Shown: positions 9,680 to 18,075 of the stretch, in pieces | Layout: each line of letters starts with the position of its first letter | Numbering within the stretch: the stretch's first letter is position 1 | From: Hormoscilla sp. GUM202 | GTDB taxonomy: Bacteria > Cyanobacteriota > Cyanobacteriia > Cyanobacteriales > Desertifilaceae | Direction of reading: 5' to 3' | Length of the DNA: 64,000 nucleotides | Assembly: GCA_005518205.2 (NCBI GenBank) | Contig: RFFC02000025.1 | Location: 1-64,000 of the forward strand | Notes under the pieces: generated by a model | What the model saw: the letters and a program-made list of their open reading frames with translations, nothing else | Databases searched by the model: none | Told to the model about the DNA's origin: nothing | Made by a program: the position numbers and the translations under genes

Positions 9680-9780
9680 GGGTGCATCTCACTTTTGTAA
9701 TGCAGCCCGCGCAGGCGGGCTTTGTACCTGTAGCCGGGCCCTTTAGGGTTCGGGCGGCGAGGCAAATATGGGATGCACCC
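9680..9780. mobile_element. MITE with ISKra4-type ends, copy 1
   Basis: 101-bp non-autonomous element. It begins GGGTGCATCTCA and ends GATGCACCC, with an 8-bp target duplication TGAGAATG at 9672-9679 and 9781-9788. The interior holds CCCGCGCAGGCGGGC and CCGGGCCCTTTAGGGTTCGG. It sits in the spacer of the second SSUL-ffs unit; the equivalent spacer at 9244-9332 lacks it, so the empty site is visible. The ends match those of the larger element at 39900-43974. Confidence 0.88.
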
Positions 9781-9847
9781 TGAGAATGTGCAACAAATTT
9801 TTCGGAAAAGTTGCACAACAAAGGCATTCCCATGTTATGGTAGAGAA

Positions 9848-9941
9848 GACCTGGACCCATGCAGTGACAACGCCCAAACCTTGTCAGGACCGGAAGGTAG
9901 CAGCAATACGGGATGCTTGTCGCAGGCGTGGACTCCGGGTC
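9848..9941 (+). ncRNA. ffs: Signal recognition particle RNA (4.5S type)
   Basis: Small bacterial SRP RNA, partner of Ffh in co-translational membrane targeting. The conserved SRP54-binding hairpin is present: GTCAGGACCGGAAGGTAGC with the GGAA tetraloop. The outer stem GACCTGGA (9848-9855) pairs with TCCGGGTC (9934-9941). The transcript probably extends a few bases on both sides. The phasin-like gene starts 26 bases downstream and may be co-transcribed. Recognised from the strongly conserved motif; very likely the functional copy, as opposed to the divergent one at 9333. Confidence 0.93.
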
Positions 9942-9967
9942 ACCTCTTGAAAGGAGCGACGGTCGGT

Positions 9968-10336
9968 ATGCCTGGTTTAAGAGATACGGTAAAAAAAGCT
10001 TTTTACCTGGGAGTGGGGCTAGTCTCCTATGCGGGAGATAAAGCAAGTAGCACCATAGGCGAACTGCGACAGCAAGCCCAAAAACTTGCTGATGAAATGG
10101 TAGAACGGGGTGAAATCACTGCAGAAGAAGCCCGTAAGCTAGTTGACGAGATGCTAGCTTCGGCGCCGCAACAGGTATCGCCGCCGAAGTCACCCAAGAA
10201 AAAAACTCCATCGGAACCTCGCTTGATTGAGATCTCAGATGAAGATTCCTCCCCAGAGGATGATGAAAATGTGAACGACTTACGCAATCAAGTAAATTCA
10301 CTTCAAGAAGAACTCCGCCTTCTTCAGCAGGACTAG
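9968..10336 (+). CDS. Phasin-like coiled-coil protein
   Basis: 122 residues. The N-terminal half reads MPGLRDTVKKAFYLGVGLVSYAG followed by a helical segment (ELRQQAQKLADEMVERGEIT, AEEARKLVDEML), which is the pattern of small cyanobacterial phasin-like proteins. A Lys/Pro/Ser linker follows and then an acidic, Leu-heptad coiled coil at the end (NDLRNQVNSLQEELRLLQ). I chose ATG 9968 because GAAAGGAG lies about eleven bases upstream; longer readings would run through the SRP RNA gene. The function in this organism is unknown; phasins coat granules. A fragment of a duplicate is at about 9430-9510. Confidence 0.75.
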   Translation: MPGLRDTVKKAFYLGVGLVSYAGDKASSTIGELRQQAQKLADEMVERGEITAEEARKLVDEMLASAPQQVSPPKSPKKKTPSEPRLIEISDEDSSPEDDENVNDLRNQVNSLQEELRLLQQD

Positions 10337-10379
10337 AGTAAGTCAAAATTAAAAATTGACAATTGACAACTGACAACTT

Positions 10380-10820
10380 ATGGAAGATTGGCAAAAAGAT
10401 TTATTTGGGCTTCTAGAAGTGGTGACTAGCGAGGTAGAAAAGTTTTTTAGTGAAGTAACTGAAGAAGTCACAGAGTTTGTCGATGCGTTAGCCGAGATTT
10501 CTGAAGAAATATCTGAAGAACTCCAGTCAGCATTCTCCAGTGAGTTGAACGAGTTTGAAGAATTTTTAAACGATATATTCGAGCCAATCGTGGTTCTTTA
10601 TATAGAATATGATGGCGAACTGCCCTTCGATGTCTCCGGAGACATCGAAGAACCATACTACCCCGAAGGCGACACGGGAGACCCGGTCCAGAACAGCCAT
10701 CCAGCCTGCGTAGGTTGTTGTCATTACCACGGTCAAGTTTACGGGGGTAATATGTTCATCTGCGCCATGCATCCCTACGGTTGGGATTCTGAAAATTGCC
10801 CTGACTGGCAATCAAATTAA
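10380..10820 (+). CDS. Conserved cyanobacterial hypothetical protein with C-terminal Cys motif
   Basis: 146 residues. The N-terminal about 75 residues form a very acidic amphipathic helix region (EVEKFFSEVTEEVTEFVDAL). The last about 40 residues hold a distinct motif, HPACVGCCHYHGQVYGG, then FICAMHPYGWDSENCPDW, with five Cys and three His. I have seen this C-terminal block only in small cyanobacterial proteins of unknown function; the spacing could bind a metal or form a redox centre, which is inference. It starts 44 bases after the phasin-like gene, on the same strand, so the two may form an operon. Confidence 0.7.
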   Translation: MEDWQKDLFGLLEVVTSEVEKFFSEVTEEVTEFVDALAEISEEISEELQSAFSSELNEFEEFLNDIFEPIVVLYIEYDGELPFDVSGDIEEPYYPEGDTGDPVQNSHPACVGCCHYHGQVYGGNMFICAMHPYGWDSENCPDWQSN

Positions 10821-11284
10821 AAATTGTTAATTGAAAATTGTCAATTGATAATCGGCGGATATCGGGCATAAGTATCGCTTGACATGCGTAATAATATGAT
10901 CTAATCTTCGCAGATCCTGCGGGCAAAATAGAAAATGCTCTGGATCCGATAATATCTGACCGGTGGGACTGGAGTATTCGATGCCTCTCGGGAGCTCGAT
11001 GTCTTCTGGGAGCGCTGCACTACCCAGAAGACATCGGTAGTGGGTCACAAGTAGTGATGTTAGCACAAGAAAGCTCAGACGGAGATCGCAATAGTGGCAT
11101 CCAACGGCAAGTCAAATAACGATATTTCAGGCATTGACGTCCCAGCCGAAAAATTGAAAATGCCACATCCCCACACCTATTGGGACAGACTAGCCATCAC
11201 ATCACTACATGTTTATCACTACCAAGACATCGTCTGAGCACTACCCAGTATTGCCCGATCGCCTGGTGGGAGTATAACTCACCT
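10821..11284. other. Gene-poor stretch with a palindrome
   Basis: No convincing gene. At 10997-11036 there is a 14-bp stem palindrome, CGATGTCTTCTGGG / CCCAGAAGACATCG, around the loop AGCGCTGCACTA. The loop and inner stem (CTGGGAGCGCT..CACTACCCAG) match the palindrome at 34972-35019, although the outer stems differ. Confidence 0.5.
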
Positions 11285-11380
11285 GGTGACAGCAGCTGCT
11301 TTGTAGAAACGCCAGAAGAACTGGCACATCTCCAACAGGCGGGATGCAAACAGATGCAGGGATACTTTTTCTCTAAGCCC
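11285..11380 (+). pseudogene. EAL-domain remnant
   Basis: The frame reads CFVETPEELAHLQQAGCKQM then QGYFFSKPVS, which is the C-terminal signature of EAL (cyclic-di-GMP phosphodiesterase) domains, normally VEGVET..QL..L...GC...QGY.FSKP. Nothing upstream continues the domain, and a 68-bp palindrome (11380-11447) sits at the end. It is a relic, not a working enzyme. Confidence 0.65.
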
Positions 11381-11447
11381 GTTTCCGAGAGTGTCCACCC
11401 ATGTCGTGCGCGGGAGCGACACGACAGGGTGGGCATCTCTGGAAACG
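11380..11447. repeat. 68-bp palindromic repeat, copy 1
   Basis: Inverted repeat with the inner core CCACCCATGTCGTGCGCGGG and its mirror GACACGACAGGGTGGGC. Outer ends are CGTTTCCGAGA / TCTCTGGAAACG. Other copies of 67-68 bp: 30305-30372 (inside menG), 31523-31590 and 39369-39435 (inside the PIN gene). It interrupts the EAL relic. Confidence 0.8.
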
Positions 11448-11788
11448 GGCCAGTCAACGCAATCGCGGCAGGAGCGTTAATTGCAGCAAGCCTGCAATCA
11501 CCCGATCGCGCTTGTTTTTTTGTGAGTAATTAGCGGGACGAAGAAGAAAAAATAGGCGTAAAATGGCATCAAACCCTTTCACAGAGCCACAGTGGCTCAG
11601 GGTTTCAGCCATTTGATACCCTTCGACGTAAAACCCACACCCCGTAAGCTAAGAAGCAGTTTCTCCCACCATCTAGATGCTTCATTCAGAGAAACACCTT
11701 TGCTGGGGCAGATCCTAACTTTTTCATTCCGATACTTTGCACCAGTGAACTTAATGGTTTGCTCTGCCCGATCGCATCTAATGTCACC

Positions 11789-12136
11789 CTAGACAATTTT
11801 ATCTTTAGCAAACACGCTGAGAATCTTTTTACTCGGACGATCTGCAAGAGAGACAAGTTTATTTGTCAGTGCTACTGGAACCAGTGCATCGTCATACATA
11901 TGGCACTTCAAGCGACTAACATGATACAAACAGTTTGAAGCATTCAGTAAATCAGACAGAAGAGGATCTAGGGAAACCTCTTCTGTCGGCAAAGTCAAAA
12001 CGTAAATATTCTCGTCGGGGGCTTTGTAGATAATCTTTCTACTGTAGTAACTGCTGGAACCGTAGGCATCTGTTGTATTTTCATCTGACGAATAGCTCTT
12101 TCTGCTTCGCCTCACTAAAAATGTCAACAGTTCCAA
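11789..12136 (-). pseudogene. Fragment of unknown gene, possibly a restriction-type gene next to a methyltransferase relic
   Basis: 115-residue frame. The part from YSSDENTTDAYGSSSYYSRK to the end looks protein-like, with LPTEEVSLDPLLSDLLNASN and KCHMYDDALVPVALTNKL. In another frame just upstream (12155-12075) there is an ATG start reading MNLLNKILQLGTVDIFSEAK that then stops, so the gene appears frameshifted after about 27 codons. That start directly follows a relic of a DNA methyltransferase 3' end (12165-12290), so this may be the partner gene of a lost restriction-modification unit. I do not recognise the family. Confidence 0.35.
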
Positions 12137-12164
12137 GTTGCAGAATTTTGTTTAACAGGTTCAT

Positions 12165-12290
12165 AGCTCTGTAATTCCTCGTTCTCAAGATTAGTAGTCA
12201 AGCCGAAATTAATTTTTTCATTTCTGGGTCTTCAAAGCGTATACAAGACTGCTTCGCATATTCTTTTTCAGCTTCAATACTAACCCATTA
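12165..12290 (-). pseudogene. C-terminal relic of a second beta-class DNA methyltransferase
   Basis: The sequence TTCTGGGTCTTCAAAGCGTA and the about 80 bases after it are almost identical to the 3' part of the intact methyltransferase gene (14640-14745). In translation it gives WVSIEAE.EYAKQSCIRFED, as in that gene. The rest of the gene is absent; homology stops at about 12290. Confidence 0.75.
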
Positions 12291-12757
12291 TTGTCAACCC
12301 CGCTATACAAATTTATGCACTTCGCTGTTATCCCGCCGGGGGTTCAAACCCCCGGCGGGCCATGAAGCTAATCGAGAATGGTGCAAGATGTCAGTTAAAA
12401 CCTCCTAATAGCATAATGAGGTAGGTATCCGAAATTATCCAGTACCATTCTTTCCCGATCGTAAACCCAACCTTCAGGATTGTCAACCTCACCGATCGTC
12501 AATTTCATGTGGGCGGTTCCCTAGGGACGATCGTCTCCAACTTGCCTAATTTTGTTTAACAGGTTCATAGCTCTGTGATTCGAAGTTGCTCAATATGTTG
12601 GTGGGGAGTGATTTCCACACGAGAGTAGCTCCTGCAGCTTTTTAAACAGGAGCTGATGTCGCACTTAATGAGTCTGTCCTTTATAACAAGGAGCTGTAAC
12701 ACCCTTGGTGCTTAGGTGGAAACTACACAAGCGAGACTTGGAGTCAATGGTTTATGT
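12291..12757. other. Relic-rich spacer before the transposase
   Basis: At 12331-12361 there is a hairpin CCGCCGGGGGTT/AACCCCCGGCGGG of the family also seen at 57368-57485. At 12536-12575 the gene-start sequence of 12125-12165 recurs (minus strand MNLLNKI..) but soon stops. A 36-codon minus-strand frame, 12401-12512, reads MKLTIGEVDNPEGWVYDRER and ends IRRF; it may be another gene scrap. No terminal inverted repeats of the IS66-type element could be defined with confidence. Confidence 0.4.
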
Positions 12758-14314
12758 TTATGTTGGTTTTGGCGGCTGCATCTGTTGAATTAGCGTGGAC
12801 AACGCTGGCATCTTGAAAGATTTGGAAATTCGATCCTTAATGTACGAATAAAAATTCACTCCGTTTTTGCGGCAGGTGTCAACCAGAGCCAAAAACACTT
12901 CCCACGCCTGAGTCCCCTGTAGAGTGCGGGTTCCATTGGAGATTTTGCGCTTAATCACATACTCCCGGACTGTCCGCTCTGCCTCATTATTGTCAAGAGG
13001 AACTTCAGGAAAATCTAGAACTAATAGTAAATAAGGCTTCTTCTGTTTTGTTAAATCAATTCTATGATCTAAAGCACTGTATCCGGTTTGACGGGAAAAC
13101 AATTTGTCAAATTCGGTTTCAAGCAACAGTTTTTGTTGTCGCTGCTCTTCTGTGCTTTGCTGTTGATAGGCTTTGAGTTGATAATAGTAAATCCAAAAAT
13201 AAGAGAGAAATTGTGCCAGGCTTTTTTGATGAGAGGGAACCAGAGGAGTCAGCTTTTCGTAGTGTCGTCCTTCATGAATCCAGCATAAACTACGATGGTT
13301 CGTCTGGTTGTGAAATTGTCCCGCGTCATCAGCCACCAAAATATCTATGTAGTCCCCGAGCTGCTTTTTCTTCTTGTCAGGCAAAATACTGTCAACTAAA
13401 TCATCTGATTGAACAACTGCTAATTCAGTTGGATCCAACTGCAATTCGTTTAACATTTGGAGAACTGTTTCAGAGTTTTTGCGCTCTCTGGTAAAAAAAC
13501 TGCTATAGTAAGGATTGCAGAGTGTGAATACATAGCAATTTTTCCCATTAACCCGCATCCCCGTATCATCAATTTGGTGATAACTGGTACTGCCCAGTCC
13601 CGCTTCTAAAATAGCATTTCGTTCTTCAGTAAATTCTCTTAAATATTGCCGAGTTATTAAGTTAGATATTTTTCCCGCCGAGATTACTATTCCCTGAGAC
13701 TGCAACAATTTAAGAATCTTTTCTTCTGGCACTCGTAACTGATAATACAAAGTGAGAACAAATGCTTCGAGTTCACTCCCGTAAGATTTGCCTTTTAATC
13801 CTTGCGGCAACTGGGCTTCGTAAAATTTCTCCGTACTAGGTGAATAGAGTCTTTCTAGTCGATAAATAACCGTGTCTGTTTTAAATATAATATTTTGAAT
13901 TGTTACTTCTCGGTAGCCTCTATGGGTGATATCTGACGGCAAGTTACTCCGAGCCAGTTTGATAACCTCTTCTCTGTCAATATGAATAAGTTGGCGACGT
14001 TCCTGGGGGGGGGTTTTCGGTTTTTTCTTTTTTCGCTCTCGACTATTGGGCTGCTCTGGTTTGGCCTCCGCAGAAGTATCAGCTTTAGAAGTATCAGCTT
14101 TGGCTTGAGGTTTGATGTCAGGTTTTCCCTTGTGCCCTTTGAGCGCGGCTATTTCATCTCTCAATCGTTGATTGTCAGCTTTCAATTCAAGGTTTTGGCT
14201 GTATAGGTCTTCTAGGTAATTGAGTAACCGCTGCAAAACTTCCCGACTTTTTGGGTCGAGATTCTCTGTGTCTTGGTCGAGGTCAGCAAGCCAATTCTTA
14301 GTCATGTCTTCCAA
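12758..14314 (-). CDS. IS66-type transposase
   Basis: 518 residues. A short N-terminal coiled coil (YSQNLELKADNQRLRDEIAA) is followed by a Lys/Pro-rich linker, then the DDE domain of the IS66 transposase group. Visible features are SYHQIDDTGMRVNGKNCYVF, the central CWIHEGRHYEKL block, and LDNNEAERTVREYVIKRKIS near the end, which is the IS66 signature containing the catalytic Glu. The frame is intact. The usual IS66 accessory genes (tnpB-like) are absent, as in many cyanobacterial single-ORF relatives. Confidence 0.85.
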   Translation of the reverse strand: MEDMTKNWLADLDQDTENLDPKSREVLQRLLNYLEDLYSQNLELKADNQRLRDEIAALKGHKGKPDIKPQAKADTSKADTSAEAKPEQPNSRERKKKKPKTPPQERRQLIHIDREEVIKLARSNLPSDITHRGYREVTIQNIIFKTDTVIYRLERLYSPSTEKFYEAQLPQGLKGKSYGSELEAFVLTLYYQLRVPEEKILKLLQSQGIVISAGKISNLITRQYLREFTEERNAILEAGLGSTSYHQIDDTGMRVNGKNCYVFTLCNPYYSSFFTRERKNSETVLQMLNELQLDPTELAVVQSDDLVDSILPDKKKKQLGDYIDILVADDAGQFHNQTNHRSLCWIHEGRHYEKLTPLVPSHQKSLAQFLSYFWIYYYQLKAYQQQSTEEQRQQKLLLETEFDKLFSRQTGYSALDHRIDLTKQKKPYLLLVLDFPEVPLDNNEAERTVREYVIKRKISNGTRTLQGTQAWEVFLALVDTCRKNGVNFYSYIKDRISKSFKMPALSTLIQQMQPPKPT

Positions 14315-14602
14315 CTTACTACTTATTTATCGAATTTGTCAACCCTGGGCGCGGGATTTTGAAAAAAATCAGCTGTCGCGCATCTCAACTGCATATTCGG
14401 GCGCTCGGCTGCCGACTCACCACTTCGAGGTCAAAACCCCCCACCCCGTAAGCATTTGAGAAGTTTTCGCTCCTCAAAAATTGCTCTTGTCCTGTTAGGC
14501 ATTCCGAGGCAGTACAAGGGCTGTTCACTCCAGTCCGATGGCCCGAGTAACTATGCAGTACCGGCAGTACCCATATTCCTTCACCACCAATATCTTGAGC
14601 AA
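14315..14602. other. Short spacer between transposase and methyltransferase
   Basis: I see no gene, repeat family member or clear terminator in these 288 bases. One end of the IS66-type element must lie here, but no matching inverted repeat was found. Confidence 0.3.
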
Positions 14603-15634
14603 TTACTGTGATTCTGAGTTTTCAAGATTAGGAGTAAGATCAGTATCTTCTGGAGCCGCAATATCTATTTTTTTCACTTCTGGGTCTTCAAAGCGTATAC
14701 AAGACTGCTTCGCATATTCTTCTTCAGCTTCAATACTAACCCATGGACGCTCTGTACGCTCTGCTACATAGCCAGTTACGTTTGAGCCCGCAAATGGATC
14801 TAGCACCAGATCCCCAGGATCGGTCAAAAACTGCACGAAAAAATCAACAAGGCGAGGCTGGATGCGTGCCGGATGGGGCGTAATTTCTCTCGCCTTGCAT
14901 TCAGCGTGGAAAAAATCAGTCGAAGTTGTATTCGACAGGCTAAATGCACTTCCGGGAATACGCACTTCCGCATCGGGATTGATTGGCTCCATCTCCAATA
15001 CGTTATGGGATATAGCTCCCCCATTATTTTTGAGGAAAGAAGATTGGCCTATCTTGTGACCGGAAGAGCGTTTTCCCGCATTGTAGGTGCCACGATTTAG
15101 AAGCTTTTGCATCTTCTTACTATAAGGTCTCAGAACTTTGCGATTGTCAGCCTTGGGCTCGTCGCTGATTGCCATCCACCACAGTTGAGTGTGGCTGTCT
15201 GTGACCCGGCAACGCTTAACATTGACCCACTGGGTAGGTGATGGTAATCTCGCCGGGTTGTGACAGATGAACTGCTGACATAGCCTCAGCCCTGCATCTT
15301 CATGAGAAACAAAGCCTAATAGAGATTGTAGGGGCAGCAGGGACTGAACGGGACGACCGTCCTCCCAGCAATTACCTAATTCAATAACTATCGATCCGTT
15401 TGGTTTTAACAGACGGGACAAAATCGGTGCTAGCTCAGTAAACCATTTCAGATATTCTTCTCCTTTTTGGTTTCCATATCGCTTCTTTTTGTTCAGTGGG
15501 AACGGTGGCGAAGTGAAGACTAGCTGTACCTGGCCTTCTAGCGATCGTCCCAAATCACCCTTCAGGAGTTCCTCGCAGTTGCCGAGGTAAAATTTACCGA
15601 GTTGTGTGCTGGTGTATGGTTCAATGGTAGTCAC
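14603..15634 (-). CDS. Site-specific DNA methyltransferase, beta class (probably N4-cytosine)
   Basis: 343 residues. Motif IV, VQLVFTSPPFPLNKKKR, is near residue 36-52 and comes before the AdoMet-binding motif I, LVLDPFAGSNVTGYVAE, near residue 275-290. This order defines the beta class. SPPF rather than DPPY favours N4-methylcytosine, but N6-methyladenine cannot be excluded. No restriction enzyme is next to it: downstream lie IS66 and gene relics, so it now looks like a solitary methylase. A near-identical fragment of a second copy is at 12165-12290. It is separated by the clpB-flank repeat from the defence cassette at 16.8-23.9 kb. Confidence 0.88.
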   Translation of the reverse strand: MTTIEPYTSTQLGKFYLGNCEELLKGDLGRSLEGQVQLVFTSPPFPLNKKKRYGNQKGEEYLKWFTELAPILSRLLKPNGSIVIELGNCWEDGRPVQSLLPLQSLLGFVSHEDAGLRLCQQFICHNPARLPSPTQWVNVKRCRVTDSHTQLWWMAISDEPKADNRKVLRPYSKKMQKLLNRGTYNAGKRSSGHKIGQSSFLKNNGGAISHNVLEMEPINPDAEVRIPGSAFSLSNTTSTDFFHAECKAREITPHPARIQPRLVDFFVQFLTDPGDLVLDPFAGSNVTGYVAERTERPWVSIEAEEEYAKQSCIRFEDPEVKKIDIAAPEDTDLTPNLENSESQ

Positions 15635-15877
15635 GGATAATTTTACTGTTTGTTATTGTATCTATGATAGCATATGCTCTTTGGCGCGAGCTTCCGGAGC
15701 GATTCTTGACGATCGTCTTCCCTCTATCTACTCCGCGAGCTTGTCGGATATTGTAACATTTGAATGCACAAATGGCAAGTATGTGACCCTATCCTCTTGG
15801 CTTTCTCTACATTCTACACCATCGGGCAGGCGGAGTTTGCAGCCTGGTAGCGTCCCCCGTCGCCGAAATTTCCGGAT
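15635..15877. other. Spacer before the left direct repeat
   Basis: I see no gene. The promoter of the minus-strand methyltransferase should lie in its right part just above 15634, but no reliable motif was found. Confidence 0.3.
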
Positions 15878-16671
15878 CGCCCCCCTGACTCTACTTTTAC
15901 CACCAATCCCCGATCGCGTCGTCATCCCTTGGGAAAACAGCAACCATGGGGGACGGTTCTCAAACCCTTACTCTACAAGGCTTTGATGTCCGAAATCCCT
16001 CACAATATCCTGGAATGTATCCTATTATACCATCCTCAAGATAATCAATGCTGAAACCCTTAACTTGGCGTGATTATCGGCTTGATTTATCACCCCAAAT
16101 CCCCCGATAGCCATTGATTCAAGCGCTTACCCAGATTATCATAGCACAAGATGATGATTTTTTTGTCCGGTGGGCGGTGCCCCAATACTTCGTAGGTTAA
16201 GCATCTTATCTGTCCGGAGCGATTTTTCGCGAGAAGTATTGGGCGGTGCCCTACAGAATCATTAATCATCGGGCGTCAGGTGGGCGGTGCCCACCCTACG
16301 GATTAATTTACTTTAGTTAGCAACCCCACGGGCAAGGGCTTAAAGGAAAGACGTTCGTTTTCTACATCCACAAAGATAGTGTCTCCGTCCTTAAACTCCC
16401 TGCGCAGGATCGCTTTAGCAATTTGGGTTTCTAACTCCCGCTGAATTGCTCGCTTCAAGGGCCGCGCCCCATATACTGGGTCGTAACCTACTTCTGCCAA
16501 AAAGTCAAGGGCTGCTTCGGCCAGTTTGAGAGACATCTTCCGTTCTGCTAACCGCTGGGACAAACGCTGCACTTGCAACTTGACGATCGCCCGCAATTGT
16601 GCTTTCTTGAGGGAGTGGAAGATGATGACTTCATCAATGGGGTTGAGGAACTCGGGACGGAAACTCGATCG
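15878..16671. repeat. Left direct repeat: copy of the clpB 3' end and its downstream flank
   Basis: Aligns over its whole length with 23959-24649. Both begin CGCCCCC(C)TGACTCTAC and end at GGAAACTCGATCG inside clpB. The left copy has an extra block of about 100 bases near 16175-16285, made of GTGGGCGGTGCCC repeats. It carries the last about 120 codons of clpB plus about 420 bases of flank. The two copies bracket the whole DISARM-like cassette in direct orientation. Confidence 0.9.
16303..16671 (-). pseudogene. Truncated clpB copy (C-terminal end only)
   Basis: About 120 codons with the same reading as the end of the full clpB: MRAIVKLQVQRLSQRLAERK, YDPVYGARPLKRAIQRELET, then the same last residues GLLTKVN. 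It has a few substitutions relative to the full gene (AIQRE for GIQRE, RRE for RSE, SQRLAE for EQRLAE). No AAA+ core or start is present, so it is a by-product of the duplication rather than a gene. Confidence 0.9.
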
Positions 16672-16784
16672 GACCTTCTTGGCACCGGTAGTATATCGCT
16701 CCGGAATGGTATTGCTACTCAGTTAACAATGTGGTAATCTATGAATAGTTACATTTAGAGCATAAGAAGTATATCTGGCGACCA

Positions 16785-17993
16785 ATGCACGAGAACACTC
16801 AACAATTAGTAAAAAAAACTACCGTACTTGATTTATTCTGTGGTGCTGGTGGGATGAGTTTAGGTTTTCAGAATGCTGGCTGTGAAATTATCGGAGGAAT
16901 TGATAAAAATCCACACGCCATCAAAACTCATCAGAAAAATTTTCCTGATTGTAAATTAAAGCTTCCTGCTAGAGATATTCATAAGGTTAGTTTATCTAAG
17001 TTACCGCTTCAACCGGGAGAAGTTGATATTTTAATTGGAGCGCCGCCATGTCAAGTGTTTTCAGCAGTTGGCCGGGTAAAAATAAAGTCCCTTTCCAAGC
17101 CTGATATTGACAGCGAGCCAAGGAACTTTCTGTATAAGTACGTTGTCAGATTTTTAGGATACTATAAACCTCTCTTTTTTGCGATAGAGAATGTCAATAC
17201 ACTCAAAAGTCATAAAATTTTTTCAACCATGATTGCCCATTTAGAAAAAGGATTAGGTGCTCGTCGGCGTGATTATCCAGGCTATGATATTAAATACCAG
17301 GTATTACAGGCTTCTGATTATGGCGTTCCTCAACGTAGAAAACGTCTATTTATTGTTGGAGTCCGTAAGGATTTAGGGTTGACGTTTGAGTTTCCTAGTA
17401 TGAGCACAGAAAAAACTGTTTCAGTGGGTAATGCTATCGGAGACCTTATACCATTAACACCTCCGTACAGACCTTTAACAACTAAATCTCGCCATCAGCA
17501 AATAGACAGTGAAAAGCCTTATCTTTCTCTTCCCCAGTCAGAATATCAGGAAAAAATGAGAAAAAAAATTACTGAATCTGAGGATTATGACGCTGTGATG
17601 AACCATATCTGTCGCTCTCACAACCCAGTAGATTTGATTTGTTTTGCCATGCTTTCTCAAGGCGGTAAATATACAGATTTGCCAGAGTTTATGAGACGTT
17701 ATCGATGGGATATTTTTAATGATAAATATAAGAGATTGCCCTGGAATGAACCAGCTTGGACATTGACAGCTCATATGCAAAAAGACTGTCTGGCTTACAT
17801 TCATCCAACTCAAACTAGAAGTATTTCTGTTAGAGAAGCTGCTCGACTTCAGAGTTTCCCTGATGACTTTATATTTGATGCACCGATGACTAGGATGTTT
17901 GAGTTGGTTGGGAATTCTGTCCCGCCTCTTTTGGCAGAGGCGATCGCCCGCCCCATTGTCGAACAAGTACGAGCATACTATGAAAGTCTGTGA
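16785..17993 (+). CDS. drmMII: C5-cytosine DNA methyltransferase of a DISARM-like defence cassette
   Basis: 402 residues. All main C5-MTase motifs are present: DLFCGAGGMSLGF (I, residues 16-28), GAPPCQVFSAVG with the catalytic Cys (IV, about residue 89), the ENV motif (VI, about 134), QRRKRLFIVG (VIII, about 183) and ELVGNSVPP (X, about 376). In class 2 DISARM this enzyme (DrmMII) marks host DNA. It is transcribed towards drmB-like and drmA-like genes, which lie on the other strand, ending 83 bases before the drmB-like stop. It is visibly more AT-rich than its neighbours, which fits horizontal transfer. The name drmMII rests on the neighbourhood; on its own it would be a generic Dcm-type enzyme. 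Confidence 0.85.
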   Translation: MHENTQQLVKKTTVLDLFCGAGGMSLGFQNAGCEIIGGIDKNPHAIKTHQKNFPDCKLKLPARDIHKVSLSKLPLQPGEVDILIGAPPCQVFSAVGRVKIKSLSKPDIDSEPRNFLYKYVVRFLGYYKPLFFAIENVNTLKSHKIFSTMIAHLEKGLGARRRDYPGYDIKYQVLQASDYGVPQRRKRLFIVGVRKDLGLTFEFPSMSTEKTVSVGNAIGDLIPLTPPYRPLTTKSRHQQIDSEKPYLSLPQSEYQEKMRKKITESEDYDAVMNHICRSHNPVDLICFAMLSQGGKYTDLPEFMRRYRWDIFNDKYKRLPWNEPAWTLTAHMQKDCLAYIHPTQTRSISVREAARLQSFPDDFIFDAPMTRMFELVGNSVPPLLAEAIARPIVEQVRAYYESL

Positions 17994-18075
17994 AACCGGG
18001 TTTCTGCGGTCAGAGCATTGATCTCTGGTTGATAACGGTACTCCGAGACAAGGTTTGCTGAGCATGTTTGAGCAC

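Noticed and set aside
14603..15634. Methylase as DrmMI of class 1 DISARM
   Set aside because: DrmMI enzymes are much larger adenine methylases; this one is 343 residues, has SPPF, and lies outside the repeat-bounded cassette.
16303..16671. A separate small gene
   Set aside because: It is a copy of the clpB end with no own start or core domain.
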